Below, one piece after another: positions 41,341 to 50,223 of a stretch of 64,000 nt of DNA. The DNA comes from Chthonomonas sp. (lineage in GTDB: Bacteria; Armatimonadota; Fimbriimonadia; Fimbriimonadales; Fimbriimonadaceae). The notes beneath the pieces were generated by a model. The model did not search any database. It saw nothing but the letters and a program-made list of their open reading frames with translations, and was not told the origin of the DNA. How positions within the stretch are numbered: position 1 is the first letter of the stretch; every line of letters starts with the position of its first letter. The position numbers and the translations under genes were made by a program. Location of the stretch: the NCBI GenBank assembly GCA_016788425.1, contig JAEURQ010000004.1, positions 248,001 through 312,000 of the forward strand. The letters run 5' to 3'.

Positions 41341-41658
41341 TTAGGGCCAGGGGCCGTGCACGGTGGCGTCGAAGTGCATCTCGCTGAGCAGCTCTTCCAG
41401 CGCGAGTTTCACCGCGTCAAACTGCGCGGAATCGCCTTCGGTGAGCCAGTTTAGGCGGAGAATGTGGGTGACCTGCCCGGCGTCGGGGGCGGCGACTTCT
41501 TGATACTCTTGATCGATGGCGAAGGCCACCTTGCCCGAGTGACGCGCGAACACCTCGCGGACGAGGCTCTCCAGATCGGGTCGGAGATCGTTGGCGCCCG
41601 TCGAATCGCCCTCGGCGATCATCAAATTTCCGAAGTTATCCGTACCTTCCCAGCGCAC
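41341..41658 (-). CDS. Hypothetical protein
   Basis: A 105-residue acidic soluble protein with alternating strand/helix segments (KVAFAIDQEYQEVA, VTHILRLNWLTEGD). The GTG start directly follows the TAA of the zinc-finger protein gene, so they are probably one transcript. No family is recognised. Confidence 0.55.
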   Translation of the reverse strand: MRWEGTDNFGNLMIAEGDSTGANDLRPDLESLVREVFARHSGKVAFAIDQEYQEVAAPDAGQVTHILRLNWLTEGDSAQFDAVKLALEELLSEMHFDATVHGPWP

Positions 41659-41928
41659 TTAGTTATTCACCGAGTAGTAGCTTAGCGGAATACTGGGCAT
41701 GCGCGCGGCCATAACGGTGTGAAGCTGAATCATTTCGGCCAGGGCTTCGCGGCAGGAGGGGCAGTTGCTCAGATGCTCGCTGACCGTCCGCGATTCGCTG
41801 GTGGTCAGCTCGTCACAGACGTACAGGTACAGGAAGTCCCTAACATCATCACAACTCATATGGTTCTCGCTTTCAACAATTAATGCAGATGTAAATAAAA
41901 GAGCGTCTTGCTCGCAAGATTCGTCCAT
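41659..41928 (-). CDS. Zinc-finger anti-sigma factor candidate (ZAS-like)
   Basis: An 89-residue protein. The HxxxCxxC motif (HLSNCPSC) in a DDVRDFLYLYVCDEL/SEHLSNCPSC context is the zinc-binding anti-sigma fold. It has no transmembrane segment, so it would be soluble. GGGAG lies 6 nt before the ATG at 41928. It is divergent from an ECF sigma gene 264 bp away, which suggests it regulates that sigma factor. Confidence 0.7.
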   Translation of the reverse strand: MDESCEQDALLFTSALIVESENHMSCDDVRDFLYLYVCDELTTSESRTVSEHLSNCPSCREALAEMIQLHTVMAARMPSIPLSYYSVNN

Positions 41929-42061
41929 GAAATCTCCCTTTCTTTTTGTCATTTTCAGTTCAATTTGTGACCGACTAGGCACTTTTCCCCAAAATCTCAC
42001 CAGGACATTACCCGGCACCACCCAAGTAATTATGCGGGAAACATAGAAATGTTGAAAAAGT

Positions 42062-42103
42062 TTGTCACAGATTTCGGCTGTCTGGACAATACTAGTCGGT
42101 ATT
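42062..42103 (+). promoter_or_regulatory. Promoter and inverted repeat ahead of the ECF sigma gene
   Basis: TTGTCA (42062-42067) and GACAAT (42085-42090) with a 17-bp spacer form a sigma-70-type promoter pointing toward 42193. An inverted repeat AATAC/GTATT (42088-42103) overlaps the -10 box. Confidence 0.4.
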
Positions 42104-42192
42104 AAGCGATCCGCCCAATTGATGGTGGAGGCGAAAACCAAACTAATTTGCTTAGTCCCGATGTTGGGGCTTGCACGAGGGGATAAAAAAGA

Positions 42193-42753
42193 ATGAACGA
42201 GGTCACGGATTTCGTAGACTCGACGGCGCTAGCCATTCGGGCTCGCACTGGTGATGAATCAAAAGCAGGGGTACTGTCACAGGTCCTCCGAGAATCCTTT
42301 GTCAAGAAATTTCTTGCCATTGGCCTAGGCTTTGACGACGCCAATGAACTTGCGCAGGACTGCGTCTGCGAGGTGATGCTCAATTTGGGCCGCTTCGACG
42401 AGAATCGCGCCAACTTCCAATCATGGGCCAGCGGCTTTGCCCGCACCCATCTGCGCGCCTGGCGTCGCAAGGAGTTGGGTCGCCGCAGCGTAGAGCATAG
42501 CCTGGAAGACGTGGCCGAAGCCGCCGTCGTGGACGAAGAACTGAACGAAGTGGATTGCGCGCTGCGCACCTGCCTCGGCAGTCTGCCCGTCGTGGATCGC
42601 GAGCTGCTCATCATGCGCTTTTCGCTGGGCCTCTCGTTCGACGAAATTGCCGAACGCGCCAATCTCAGTTCCGTTAACGCTCGCAAGCGCCTTTCGCGCG
42701 CCATGGAGCGGCTCCGCCGCGACCCCGTTCTGCGCGAAGCTTTAGGCATGTAA
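42193..42753 (+). CDS. ECF-type RNA polymerase sigma factor
   Basis: A 186-residue sigma-70 family ECF factor. Region 2 (FDDANELAQDCVCEVMLNLGRFD, with FQSWASGFARTHLRAWRRK) and region 4 (LPVVDRELLIMRFSLGLSFDEIAERANLSSVNARKRLSRAMERLR) are complete. It is divergent from the zinc-finger anti-sigma candidate. A GAGGGG stretch lies about 11 nt before the ATG. A bidirectional terminator ends it. Confidence 0.9.
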   Translation: MNEVTDFVDSTALAIRARTGDESKAGVLSQVLRESFVKKFLAIGLGFDDANELAQDCVCEVMLNLGRFDENRANFQSWASGFARTHLRAWRRKELGRRSVEHSLEDVAEAAVVDEELNEVDCALRTCLGSLPVVDRELLIMRFSLGLSFDEIAERANLSSVNARKRLSRAMERLRRDPVLREALGM

Positions 42754-42780
42754 CGCAACAACCCCTCAACACAAGAAAAA

Positions 42781-42810
42781 AGAGTCCGGTGCAGCGTGGC
42801 ACCGGACTCT
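42781..42810. terminator. Bidirectional intrinsic terminator
   Basis: A perfect 12-bp stem AGAGTCCGGTGC / GCACCGGACTCT has a 6-nt loop, a T-rich tail on the plus side (CTTGTTTTGG) and an A-run ahead of it that serves the minus side. It ends both the sigma factor gene and the convergent lipoprotein gene. Confidence 0.85.
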
Positions 42811-42833
42811 CTTGTTTTGGCGAGGGGCTCTTG

Positions 42834-43652
42834 TTAGGCCTTAACGAACTTGCTACCCGGGCGTCCGCCGAGCATGTAGATCATCGCGCCGCCCTTGCTT
42901 TGGAACACGTACGGCTTGACGTCCTGCTCAAACTTCGGCTTTTCGCCGTTGATGGCGGTCGGCATCAGCATGATATCCTGGCCTTTCACCTGAATCACGC
43001 CCGTTGAAACTCGCTTGCCTTGGCTGAACTTGAACGTGCCGTTGGGATTCAGAACGAACTCAAAGCGGGGAACTGCCTTGCCTTCCTTCTTGAGTTTGGC
43101 GTTGAGCTCTTGCATCTTCGGGCCGACTTGCAGAGCCCAGGTGCCGGCATACGGCTTGAAGTTGCCGGTCGCGGCGGGAGCCTTCCAATTCTTCAACGCC
43201 ACCATCTTCGGCGTCTTGTCGCGAACAGGTTCGGACGTGACTTCGGTACCCGAGCCGCCCGGCTTGGTCGGCATCACCTTGTCGCCCTTCGGAGTCGCGT
43301 ACCGATCCATGGACTTTGGGGGGTTCTCCATCGGCTTCGGCGCGTTTTGCATTTGAACCGAGTCCATCGGCTTGGCCAGGTTCTTATTGTCGCCCGGAGC
43401 ATCTGGCGCGGTGCCGCGATTCGGATTTTCGGTCGGAGCGGGCTGCGGAGCCGGCTTTCCAGCCTCCGTCGCGGCGGCGGGTTTCGCTTCTTCGCTGCCC
43501 TTCGCGGCTTCGGCCGAATCCTTCGTCGGAGTGCCCGAGTTCGATGCCACGGTCGTGCCTTCGGCGGCAGGTGCGGCTGCTTCTTCCGATTTACAACCCA
43601 CGACGCCCAGCATCAATGCGCCAGCGACCAAGAAAAGTGATGTCAGTTTCAT
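42834..43652 (-). CDS. Lipoprotein with Pro/Ala/Lys-rich linker and beta-rich C-terminal domain
   Basis: About 272 residues. The lipobox is MLGVVGC in a short signal peptide (MKLTSLFLVAGALMLGVVGC). A long low-complexity linker (residues ~25-150) is followed by a compact beta domain (FVLNPNGTFKFSQGKRVSTG, VQSKGG-type strands). GAGGG lies 7 nt before the ATG at 43652. Function unknown; an envelope protein. Confidence 0.75.
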   Translation of the reverse strand: MKLTSLFLVAGALMLGVVGCKSEEAAAPAAEGTTVASNSGTPTKDSAEAAKGSEEAKPAAATEAGKPAPQPAPTENPNRGTAPDAPGDNKNLAKPMDSVQMQNAPKPMENPPKSMDRYATPKGDKVMPTKPGGSGTEVTSEPVRDKTPKMVALKNWKAPAATGNFKPYAGTWALQVGPKMQELNAKLKKEGKAVPRFEFVLNPNGTFKFSQGKRVSTGVIQVKGQDIMLMPTAINGEKPKFEQDVKPYVFQSKGGAMIYMLGGRPGSKFVKA

Positions 43653-43733
43653 AATGATTCCCTCAATTATATGACAAATGAACCGGCGAAGCCAAGGGTT
43701 AGTTCCCTCGGCCCTGGATTCCCGGCACAATCG

Positions 43734-45158
43734 TCAGCTTCCCCAACGAGTTTCTACCGAGTAGGTGAGCTTGCGCACTTCGCCCGGCTTCAAAGTCACC
43801 GTGAAAACAATCGCGTTGGCGTTTGCTTTGGTGTACTTTTCGGTGGATTCGGTGACCTTCCAGTCGCCGTAAAATCGCTCGATGAGAGTCACGGTCTCGG
43901 CGACCTTCTTGCGATTGCGAAGCTCGGTGACAAAGGTTTCGGTCGCGCCAATGGTCTTTTTGCCGCTGACAATGCGCTTGTACGAACTGCGGTTGCGCTG
44001 GGCAACGATGTCGAACGCGCGCCCCACATCAAGGCTGATCCGTTCATCGGCCGGAGTGTGATCAATCGAGTCCTCGCCGACTAACTGGGTCGCGCCTTCG
44101 CTATCGCGCTGGTACAGCTTGACTGTTCCGGCGGGCAACGGCATGCCCAGTCCCGATGCCTTGGCGTTGACGATGGTGTACTTGACCAGCGGCTTGATGG
44201 AGCCGGTGCCGATTTCGCCTTCGCTGGCGCGGTACGAGCCGTAGTTCAGAGTCGGATCGAAAACAATCTGCTTGGCGATCTTGATCTTGGGAGATTCGAG
44301 CAGGCTCAGCTGCTTCATCTCGTTGTTGAGCACCGTCGCGGGGCGGGGCAGTGTATAGAGGTGGTACTCGCCAAACTGCTCCTCTTGCATGTCGTGATCC
44401 TTCATCTTGTATTCACGAAGGAAGCGCCCGGCATCTGCGGGCGTTTTCGCCGGTGCACTTCGGTTGACTTCGCCGGCCAAAAGCTTCAGGCGGCAGTCAA
44501 CATAGCTGGTCCCCGACGTGTTGTTCATCGTTACCCAGCCCTTGAGGCTGCCCGAGTTGCCGTCGTCCTCCAGCAGAATCACGTAGTTGGCGATCCACGA
44601 AAGGCCGCCGGTCAGATAGCTCAGTTCGACCGTGTTCGCGCCTGCCTTGTCGGCGTCGAGATCCCAAAACAGGGTCGGCTTGCTTACCAGATCGCCCGGA
44701 AGTTTCTTCACCTCAATGGTGCCAGGCGGATTCAGCAACACGCCCCCATTCTTGAGGCGGATGGTCACGCCCGTGTTGGTCGCGGCGAGTGCCTCATTGA
44801 CGGGCGCGGAAAGCAGCGTGCCCTCCTCGCGAGCGACCGTACCGTTGGCCAGCACCTGCGTGATTGTCACCTCTTCGCCGATGGATTTTTGCAGAATCGC
44901 GAACGGGCTGATGAGGTCGTAGCGGAAGTTCTGCTCCATCACCTCGAACGAGCCCGGCGCGGACAGGCTGCGAACCGCGACGCTGTCGCGCTCGATCATG
45001 GCGGCAACGTTGGGCACCGGAATCGTTTGACGACCGGCCGCGAGCTCGACGACGCGGACGTCTTTCACGAGGCCGAAGCCTCCGTTGTAAACGGTAAGGG
45101 AAGTTTGGGGAGTGGTTGCTTGCATTAAAGTAAGTGACGCGGAAATGAGACTAAACAT
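43734..45158 (-). CDS. DUF4139-like secreted or periplasmic protein
   Basis: A 474-residue protein. A hydrophobic N-terminus (MFSLISASLTLMQATTPQTS) is followed by VYNGGFGLVKDVRVVELAAG and a beta-rich body (WIANYVILLEDDGNSGSLKGW), fitting the DUF4139 family. GAGGAG lies about 10 nt before the start. It follows the MacB-like permease and nuoD genes on the same strand; whether they share a transcript is not shown. Function unknown. Confidence 0.7.
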   Translation of the reverse strand: MFSLISASLTLMQATTPQTSLTVYNGGFGLVKDVRVVELAAGRQTIPVPNVAAMIERDSVAVRSLSAPGSFEVMEQNFRYDLISPFAILQKSIGEEVTITQVLANGTVAREEGTLLSAPVNEALAATNTGVTIRLKNGGVLLNPPGTIEVKKLPGDLVSKPTLFWDLDADKAGANTVELSYLTGGLSWIANYVILLEDDGNSGSLKGWVTMNNTSGTSYVDCRLKLLAGEVNRSAPAKTPADAGRFLREYKMKDHDMQEEQFGEYHLYTLPRPATVLNNEMKQLSLLESPKIKIAKQIVFDPTLNYGSYRASEGEIGTGSIKPLVKYTIVNAKASGLGMPLPAGTVKLYQRDSEGATQLVGEDSIDHTPADERISLDVGRAFDIVAQRNRSSYKRIVSGKKTIGATETFVTELRNRKKVAETVTLIERFYGDWKVTESTEKYTKANANAIVFTVTLKPGEVRKLTYSVETRWGS

Positions 45159-45210
45159 GATGAGACGCTCCTCGCAATCATGAGTGATTTTCGCGCGGCA
45201 AATCGTTCAG

Positions 45211-46404
45211 TTATTCTTGGCGCATCGCGTCGACGGGGTCTTTGCGCGAGGCCCGCACCGCCGGGATCATGCCCGACACAAACCCCACAAAGATACAAGT
45301 TCCGAAGCAAAGGCTAATCACTTGCCAGTTAATCTCGGGCTTGATGGGCGTGTATTGCGTCAGGAAAAAGCCCGCGATCGCGCTGAAAAGAAGTCCGACG
45401 GTTCCGCCTAGAACCGCGATCAGCACGCTCTCGAACATGAACTGCACAAAGATATCTTTGCGCTTCGCGCCGACCGTCTTGCGGATCCCGATTTCGCGGC
45501 TGCGCTCGTTCACGCTCATCATCATCACCGCGGTAATGCCGATGCCGCCGACGAACAGCGCGATGCTTGTCAGGCCTACCAGTAGCCATGTGAGGATGCT
45601 CATGACCTTGAACACGAGGTTCAGCAAATCCTCTTGCGTGAGGATGCTGAATTGCAGGTCGCTAAGTTGGCTGGTCATCGCCGCGTTGAGCGCCGGGACC
45701 AGCTGTTTGGGGTCGTAGTCGCTGCGGCTTTGCACCATCAGGCGATCGGTTTGCTGGTTCTCGGTGAGCTGCTTTTGCGCGTGGTAGGGAATGTAAACCA
45801 CGTTTTGCAGGCCGCCCATGCTAAAGAGGCTCTGCTCGCTTTTCTTATCGACGGTCACGCCGACCACGCGAAATTGTTGGCCGTTGACATTCACCTGCTT
45901 GCCCACGCTGTCCACGCCCTCGCCGAAGAGTTCGTCGCTGGCGATGCTACCGATCACCGCGATCCGCTCGCTGGTCAGCGGATCAGTAAAAGCGCGTCCC
46001 GATCGGAACGACATCGGCCGGATGAGGAACCAGTCACTGGTGGTGGCAATGATGAACGGAGCGGCTTCCTTTTTGCCAGCACGAATGCCACCGCCGACAA
46101 ACGTCATGGGGCAGGCGCGAACCACGCCCGAGACCTTGCGCAAGGCGGGGAGGTGCCGCTCCTTGAGGTAGCTTTGACCGCCGATGTTGGGGTTGAATTG
46201 GCCAAAACCGACTTTGCCGGGCATGACGACGATCGTGTTTACGCCGAGGTCTTCAACCTGGCCGCGGATGTCCTTTTGCACGCCGATGGCGATGCTGACC
46301 AGCATCACAATGGCGATGGCGGCCACGGTCACGCCCAGCGCGCTGAGCACGGACCGACTCCGGTTTTCCCACAGTCCGGTCAAGGCCTCCCGAAAGTTTT
46401 GCAC
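45211..46404 (-). CDS. MacB-like ABC transporter permease
   Basis: A 397-residue permease with the MacB/FtsX layout: an N-terminal transmembrane helix (LSALGVTVAAIAIVMLVSIAIG), a large periplasmic domain (about 45-270) and three C-terminal helices with the conserved ERSREIGIRKTVGAKR segment. It moves macrolides, peptides or lipoproteins with a partner ATPase that is not adjacent. The GTG start at 46404 follows nuoD by 17 nt. Confidence 0.85.
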   Translation of the reverse strand: MQNFREALTGLWENRSRSVLSALGVTVAAIAIVMLVSIAIGVQKDIRGQVEDLGVNTIVVMPGKVGFGQFNPNIGGQSYLKERHLPALRKVSGVVRACPMTFVGGGIRAGKKEAAPFIIATTSDWFLIRPMSFRSGRAFTDPLTSERIAVIGSIASDELFGEGVDSVGKQVNVNGQQFRVVGVTVDKKSEQSLFSMGGLQNVVYIPYHAQKQLTENQQTDRLMVQSRSDYDPKQLVPALNAAMTSQLSDLQFSILTQEDLLNLVFKVMSILTWLLVGLTSIALFVGGIGITAVMMMSVNERSREIGIRKTVGAKRKDIFVQFMFESVLIAVLGGTVGLLFSAIAGFFLTQYTPIKPEINWQVISLCFGTCIFVGFVSGMIPAVRASRKDPVDAMRQE

Positions 46405-46421
46405 GAAGCTGTTCTACGAGG

Positions 46422-47639
46422 TCAGCGGTCGATTTCGCCGAGCACAATGTCCACCGAGCCAATAATCGCGATGACGTCGGCGATCATGCGGCCAATCGAA
46501 AGGACCTCAAGCGTCTTCAGGTTCATAAACGAGCTGGGTCGCTCGTGCCAGCGGTAGGGTCGGTTCGATCCATCGCTTACGATATAGAAGCCGAGCTCGC
46601 CCTTCGAGCCTTCGACGGCGGCATAAGCCTCGCCCACCGGCGGGTGGAAGCCCTCGGTGTAGAGCTTAAAGTGGTGGATGAGCGACTCCATCGAGTTGTC
46701 GAGCTCTTCGCGGGGCGGCGGCGCGATCTTGCGGTCGTTGGTGTTCCACGGCCCGCTCGGCAGGTTGTCAATCGCTTGCTCGATGATCTTGGCCGACTCC
46801 TTCATCTCGGCGATGCGCACCAAGAATCGGTCGTAAACGTCGCCGGTCTTGCCGATCGGCACTCCGAAGTCAAAGTCTTCGTAGCTGCTGTAGGGGTTGC
46901 TCTTGCGGAGGTCCCACGCCACGCCGCTGCCACGAGCGATGGGGCCAGAGCAGCCGAGCGCCAACGCCTGTTCGGCGGTGAGGATGCCTACGCCTTGGGT
47001 GCGCTCCTTCCAAATCGGGTTTTCGACGAGAAGGTCTTCAACGACCTTGAGTTCTTCGCGGAAGCTCTTGAGGAAGGCGCGCAGGCGCGGCTCGAATTCC
47101 TCGGGCATGTCGCCGCGGAGTCCTCCGGGGACGATCCACGAGGGCATCATGCGCACGCCGCTGAACATCTCGAACAGGTCGAGAATCAGTTCTCGTTGCT
47201 GCATGATGTAGAAGAACGGGGTCATCGCGCCCAGGTCCAGGCCGCTGGTGCCGAGCCACACGCAGTGACTGGCGATGCGGCTGAGCTCGGCTAAGATCAC
47301 GCGCAGGTATTGGCCGCGCTTGGGCACTTCGCATCCGAGCAGCTTTTCCACCGCCAGAGCGTGGGCCAGATTGTTGCCGTTCGCGTTCAGATAATCCATG
47401 CGGTCGGTCATGACCACGCACTTGTGATACTGCTGATATTCGGCCTCCTTTTCCATGCCCGTGTGGAGGTAGCCAATGACGCACTTGCACTGCACGATGG
47501 TTTCGCCATCGAGCTCGCAGATAATGCGAAGGACGCCGTGAGTGCTGGGGTGCTGCGGCCCCATGTTCACGATCATGGTGTTCTCCCCGACACGCTGGAA
47601 AACGGTCTCGGTCGAAGGGATAAACGTTTGCGTCGACAT
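46422..47639 (-). CDS. nuoD: NADH-quinone oxidoreductase subunit D
   Basis: A 405-residue homologue of the 49-kDa subunit of complex I. NMGPQHPSTHGVLR at the N-terminus, GYLHTGMEKEAEYQQ and the conserved YSSYEDFDFGVPIG are all visible. It helps form the quinone-binding site. The other nuo genes are not in the window. A TAAAAT and an AAAGG stretch lie 7 nt and 3 nt before the ATG. Confidence 0.93.
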   Translation of the reverse strand: MSTQTFIPSTETVFQRVGENTMIVNMGPQHPSTHGVLRIICELDGETIVQCKCVIGYLHTGMEKEAEYQQYHKCVVMTDRMDYLNANGNNLAHALAVEKLLGCEVPKRGQYLRVILAELSRIASHCVWLGTSGLDLGAMTPFFYIMQQRELILDLFEMFSGVRMMPSWIVPGGLRGDMPEEFEPRLRAFLKSFREELKVVEDLLVENPIWKERTQGVGILTAEQALALGCSGPIARGSGVAWDLRKSNPYSSYEDFDFGVPIGKTGDVYDRFLVRIAEMKESAKIIEQAIDNLPSGPWNTNDRKIAPPPREELDNSMESLIHHFKLYTEGFHPPVGEAYAAVEGSKGELGFYIVSDGSNRPYRWHERPSSFMNLKTLEVLSIGRMIADVIAIIGSVDIVLGEIDR

Positions 47640-47663
47640 CGCCTTTATTTTACTGTGAGAAAC

Positions 47664-47695
47664 AAAAAAGAATCTCGCTCTTTCGAGCGAGATTC
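47664..47695 (-). terminator. Intrinsic terminator after the small lipoprotein gene
   Basis: On the minus strand an 11-bp perfect stem GAATCTCGCTC / GAGCGAGATTC with a GAAA loop is followed by TTTTTTG. It ends the prepilin-lipoprotein unit before nuoD. Confidence 0.85.
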
Positions 47696-47716
47696 TAGGT
47701 TCAGACCAGGTTTGGC

Positions 47717-47935
47717 TTACTTGCCGGTGCCCTTGCTACCGACGTGGCTGTTCGCTTCGGCTTCCGAGATACTCGGAGTCATATCAGCGGACGCTGCGCC
47801 ACCACCTTGCTTGGGGCCTTCGCCTGCACCCTGCTCAACCGGAGCGGGTTCGGCATCCTTCTTTTCGCCTCCACCGCAACCAACGAGGGCTACGCCGAAG
47901 AGGGCAAGTGCGATCAATACCAGGTTCTTTTTCAT
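47717..47935 (-). CDS. Small lipoprotein
   Basis: 72 residues. The lipobox is ALVGC after MKKNLVLIALALFGVALVG, followed by a GGGEKKDAEPAP low-complexity tail. It starts 1 nt after the stop of the prepilin gene, so it is translated with it. Small lipoproteins paired with prepilins are a recurring layout; function unknown. Confidence 0.7.
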   Translation of the reverse strand: MKKNLVLIALALFGVALVGCGGGEKKDAEPAPVEQGAGEGPKQGGGAASADMTPSISEAEANSHVGSKGTGK

Positions 47936-47936
47936 A

Positions 47937-48815
47937 TTATTCGATGTCCCAGAGGTACTTGGTCTTGTCTTGCAACAGGAGTCCGTTTGCACCACTTACC
48001 CAGGTACCGTTGGCCAGTTTACCAAAGTTGGTACCGGCGGTCATAGCACCCCAGTTCTTGGAGCTGACGTGTCCGTCAGTCCAGGAGACAACCATTTGAC
48101 CCGTACCGCGCATCGAAACAGCACCGGTGTAAGCACCAGCGGCTTCCTTGCGAGCAAGAATCGTGTCGGCGAGGAACTGAGCACTACCCCAGTCGTAACC
48201 GCAGACAACGGTGGGATCCGGCGAGCAGTACGGTTGTTGGACGGTCAACTGAATGTTGTACGTACCAGCACCGAACCACCAGAAACCGGTGGGAGTCGTG
48301 AGACCCTTGACTTCCGAGCGGCTGTTCTTAGCCGTGTAGAGCACGGTGTCGGCCGGGTTGGCAACGTTGGTCATACCTTGAACGTTGTGCGTGATGGTCG
48401 TCGAAGCGATGACTTGAGCCAGACCATCAACGTTGAAGCCCATTTCCGGTTGGAACGCCTTAGCAACGAGGACGGGCCATACGGCCGGCCAGGCGAGGGG
48501 TCCGGGTGCTTGCGGGTCCATCAGGATGTCCGCATTCTTCATGTAGGGCATAACGAGCCAAGTCCAAGGACTGGTCGAAACACCACCAACGGTGGCCGGG
48601 CCGCCGCCGCCCCAAGTTTGGGCCGGGTGAATCATGTCATCAACATCGTTGCTGTACATGATCGAAGCGAGCGTCGTTTGCTTGGCGTTGCTGATCGCCT
48701 GGGTCTTCTTCGCCGCAGCCTTAGCTTGGGTGAAGACGGGGAACAGGATGGCCGCCAGAATCGCGATGATCGCGATAACGACGAGAAGTTCAATGAGTGT
48801 AAATGCCTTTCGCAT
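47937..48815 (-). CDS. Type IV prepilin-like protein (H-X9-DG type)
   Basis: About 292 residues. The prepilin peptidase site and methylated Phe are in MRKAFTLIELLVV, followed by a long hydrophobic helix (IAIIAILAAILFPVFTQAK). SWTDGHVSSKNWG near the C-terminus fits the H-X9-DG family found in Planctomycetes and Armatimonadota. It is probably a pseudopilin or surface filament subunit. A GAGGA stretch lies upstream of the ATG at 48815. Confidence 0.85.
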   Translation of the reverse strand: MRKAFTLIELLVVIAIIAILAAILFPVFTQAKAAAKKTQAISNAKQTTLASIMYSNDVDDMIHPAQTWGGGGPATVGGVSTSPWTWLVMPYMKNADILMDPQAPGPLAWPAVWPVLVAKAFQPEMGFNVDGLAQVIASTTITHNVQGMTNVANPADTVLYTAKNSRSEVKGLTTPTGFWWFGAGTYNIQLTVQQPYCSPDPTVVCGYDWGSAQFLADTILARKEAAGAYTGAVSMRGTGQMVVSWTDGHVSSKNWGAMTAGTNFGKLANGTWVSGANGLLLQDKTKYLWDIE

Positions 48816-49101
48816 TGGTTTCAGATTCCTCTTAACCGGAGATCGAGCCTGTACATATCGCGGCAAGCCGCATTTATAGCTGTCAGGGGGCTCGTGCCTC
48901 CGGAGTCGTGGCCGACGAATCGGCTTGATAACAATCTTAGCATGATCCGCGCCAAAAGTTAAACTGATTTAACAATTCCCTTTTTTGCTGGAACTCGCTA
49001 ACCCTAGGACACCGTACGGCATCCGAAAGTTCCACCTACTATAATTTAATTTTTAGCCTGATCGGCTAAGTAAAATTACCAGGTTCGGTGGAAAACTAAG
49101 C
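48816..49101. other. Intergenic region upstream of the prepilin gene
   Basis: 286 bases with no gene seen. It contains an inverted repeat GTTAAA-CTGA-TTTAAC (48958-48973), a weak TTAGCC/GGCTAA hairpin near 49053-49069 that could end the guanylyltransferase transcript, and a TATAAA near 48875 that may belong to the prepilin promoter. No riboswitch is recognised. Confidence 0.5.
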
Positions 49102-50199
49102 CTAAGTAACCGGCAATCCCTGCTGGCTGAAAATTTCCACCACGCCACGAACCTGCTGCGCATCGTCTTTGCGGCACACCAACACGGCGTCGGCGGTGAC
49201 CACTACGACCACGTCTTCCATGCCCAGGACACCAACCGCCAAGCCGGTTTCGTTAACCACGATGGAATTTTTGGTATTCACTAGGGCCAAAGTCCCGCCT
49301 TGGGTCACGTTGCCCGCCTCGTCGTGGGGCATGGTCCGGTCGAGCGCGTCCCAAGCTCCGATGTCGTCCCAATCAAACGAGGACTCTGCGGTCCACGTGT
49401 TCTTGGCTCGCTCGCCGATCGCGTAGTCGTAGCTGATGCTCGGCAGCTTTTCGAAAATGGCGCTTGCCGCGGCCGTATCTCCCGCCTGGAGCGCGGGAAC
49501 CATTTCGTGGATCGCGCGGAAGTGCTCCGGCGATGAGGTCTCGGTCTCGCGCATGAACGCCGCCAAGGTGAAGACAAACATGCCGCTGCTCCACAGGAAC
49601 TCGCCGCTCGCGACGTACTCTTCGGCGGTGGCGAGGTCGGGCTTTTCCACCGTGCGTTTGAGCGGGCGCACCGGGACGTCGGCAGTGCCCATCGCGGTCG
49701 CGTCGCGATCCACTTGCAGGTAACCGTAACCCGTCTCCGGTCGCGAGGGGCGGATGCCAAAGTTCAACAGGCCGCCGTTGGCCTCCACCGCGCCGAACGC
49801 AACTTCAACCGTGTGCAAAAACTTTTCCTGCGGACTGATCAGATGGTCGCCACTTAGCACGACAATGCTGGTGTCCATGCCGAATCCGGTGGCCATGAGG
49901 TTTGCCGCGAACCAACTGAGGCATCCCATGGTGTTGCGCTTGTGTGGCTCGGCAAGGATGTTTTCAGCGGCCAACTGCGGCAGGTGCTCGCGACAAGCTT
50001 GCTGAAGGTGCGGCACGGTGGCCACATAAACCTTGTCGAGGCTGATCATCGGGGCGATCCGCGCCACCGTTTGCTCAATCATCGACTCCGTGGGGCTGGC
50101 GAGTTTGAGAAGCTGCTTGGGTCGGAGTTTGCGGCTGGCCGGCCAAAAGCGTTCGCCGGAACCTCCCGCCATGATAACGGCAATGCGTTGGTGCGCCAT
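49102..50199 (-). CDS. Mannose-1-phosphate guanylyltransferase
   Basis: A 365-residue nucleotidyltransferase that makes GDP-mannose for surface polysaccharides. The N-terminal motif GGSGERFWPASRKLRPKQLL (12-31), the FGIRPSRPETGYGYL segment and the FVEKPD-equivalent VEKPDLATAEEYV are visible. It lacks a C-terminal isomerase domain, so it is the single-function ManC type. It is divergent from glnE across 24 nt. Confidence 0.9.
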   Translation of the reverse strand: MAHQRIAVIMAGGSGERFWPASRKLRPKQLLKLASPTESMIEQTVARIAPMISLDKVYVATVPHLQQACREHLPQLAAENILAEPHKRNTMGCLSWFAANLMATGFGMDTSIVVLSGDHLISPQEKFLHTVEVAFGAVEANGGLLNFGIRPSRPETGYGYLQVDRDATAMGTADVPVRPLKRTVEKPDLATAEEYVASGEFLWSSGMFVFTLAAFMRETETSSPEHFRAIHEMVPALQAGDTAAASAIFEKLPSISYDYAIGERAKNTWTAESSFDWDDIGAWDALDRTMPHDEAGNVTQGGTLALVNTKNSIVVNETGLAVGVLGMEDVVVVVTADAVLVCRKDDAQQVRGVVEIFSQQGLPVT

Positions 50200-50217
50200 G
50201 ACCCGAAAGGATACACT
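50188..50217 (+). promoter_or_regulatory. Leaderless promoter of glnE
   Basis: TTGGTG (50188-50193) and TACACT (50212-50217) have an 18-bp spacer, then exactly 6 nt to the GTG at 50224. The -35 lies over the start of the divergent guanylyltransferase gene. Confidence 0.6.
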
Positions 50218-50223
50218 CCGCTG

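Noticed and set aside
49020-49101. Riboswitch or long regulated leader between the guanylyltransferase and prepilin genes
   Set aside because: Only a weak TTAGCC hairpin and A/T-rich sequence are seen; no conserved riboswitch core is recognisable.
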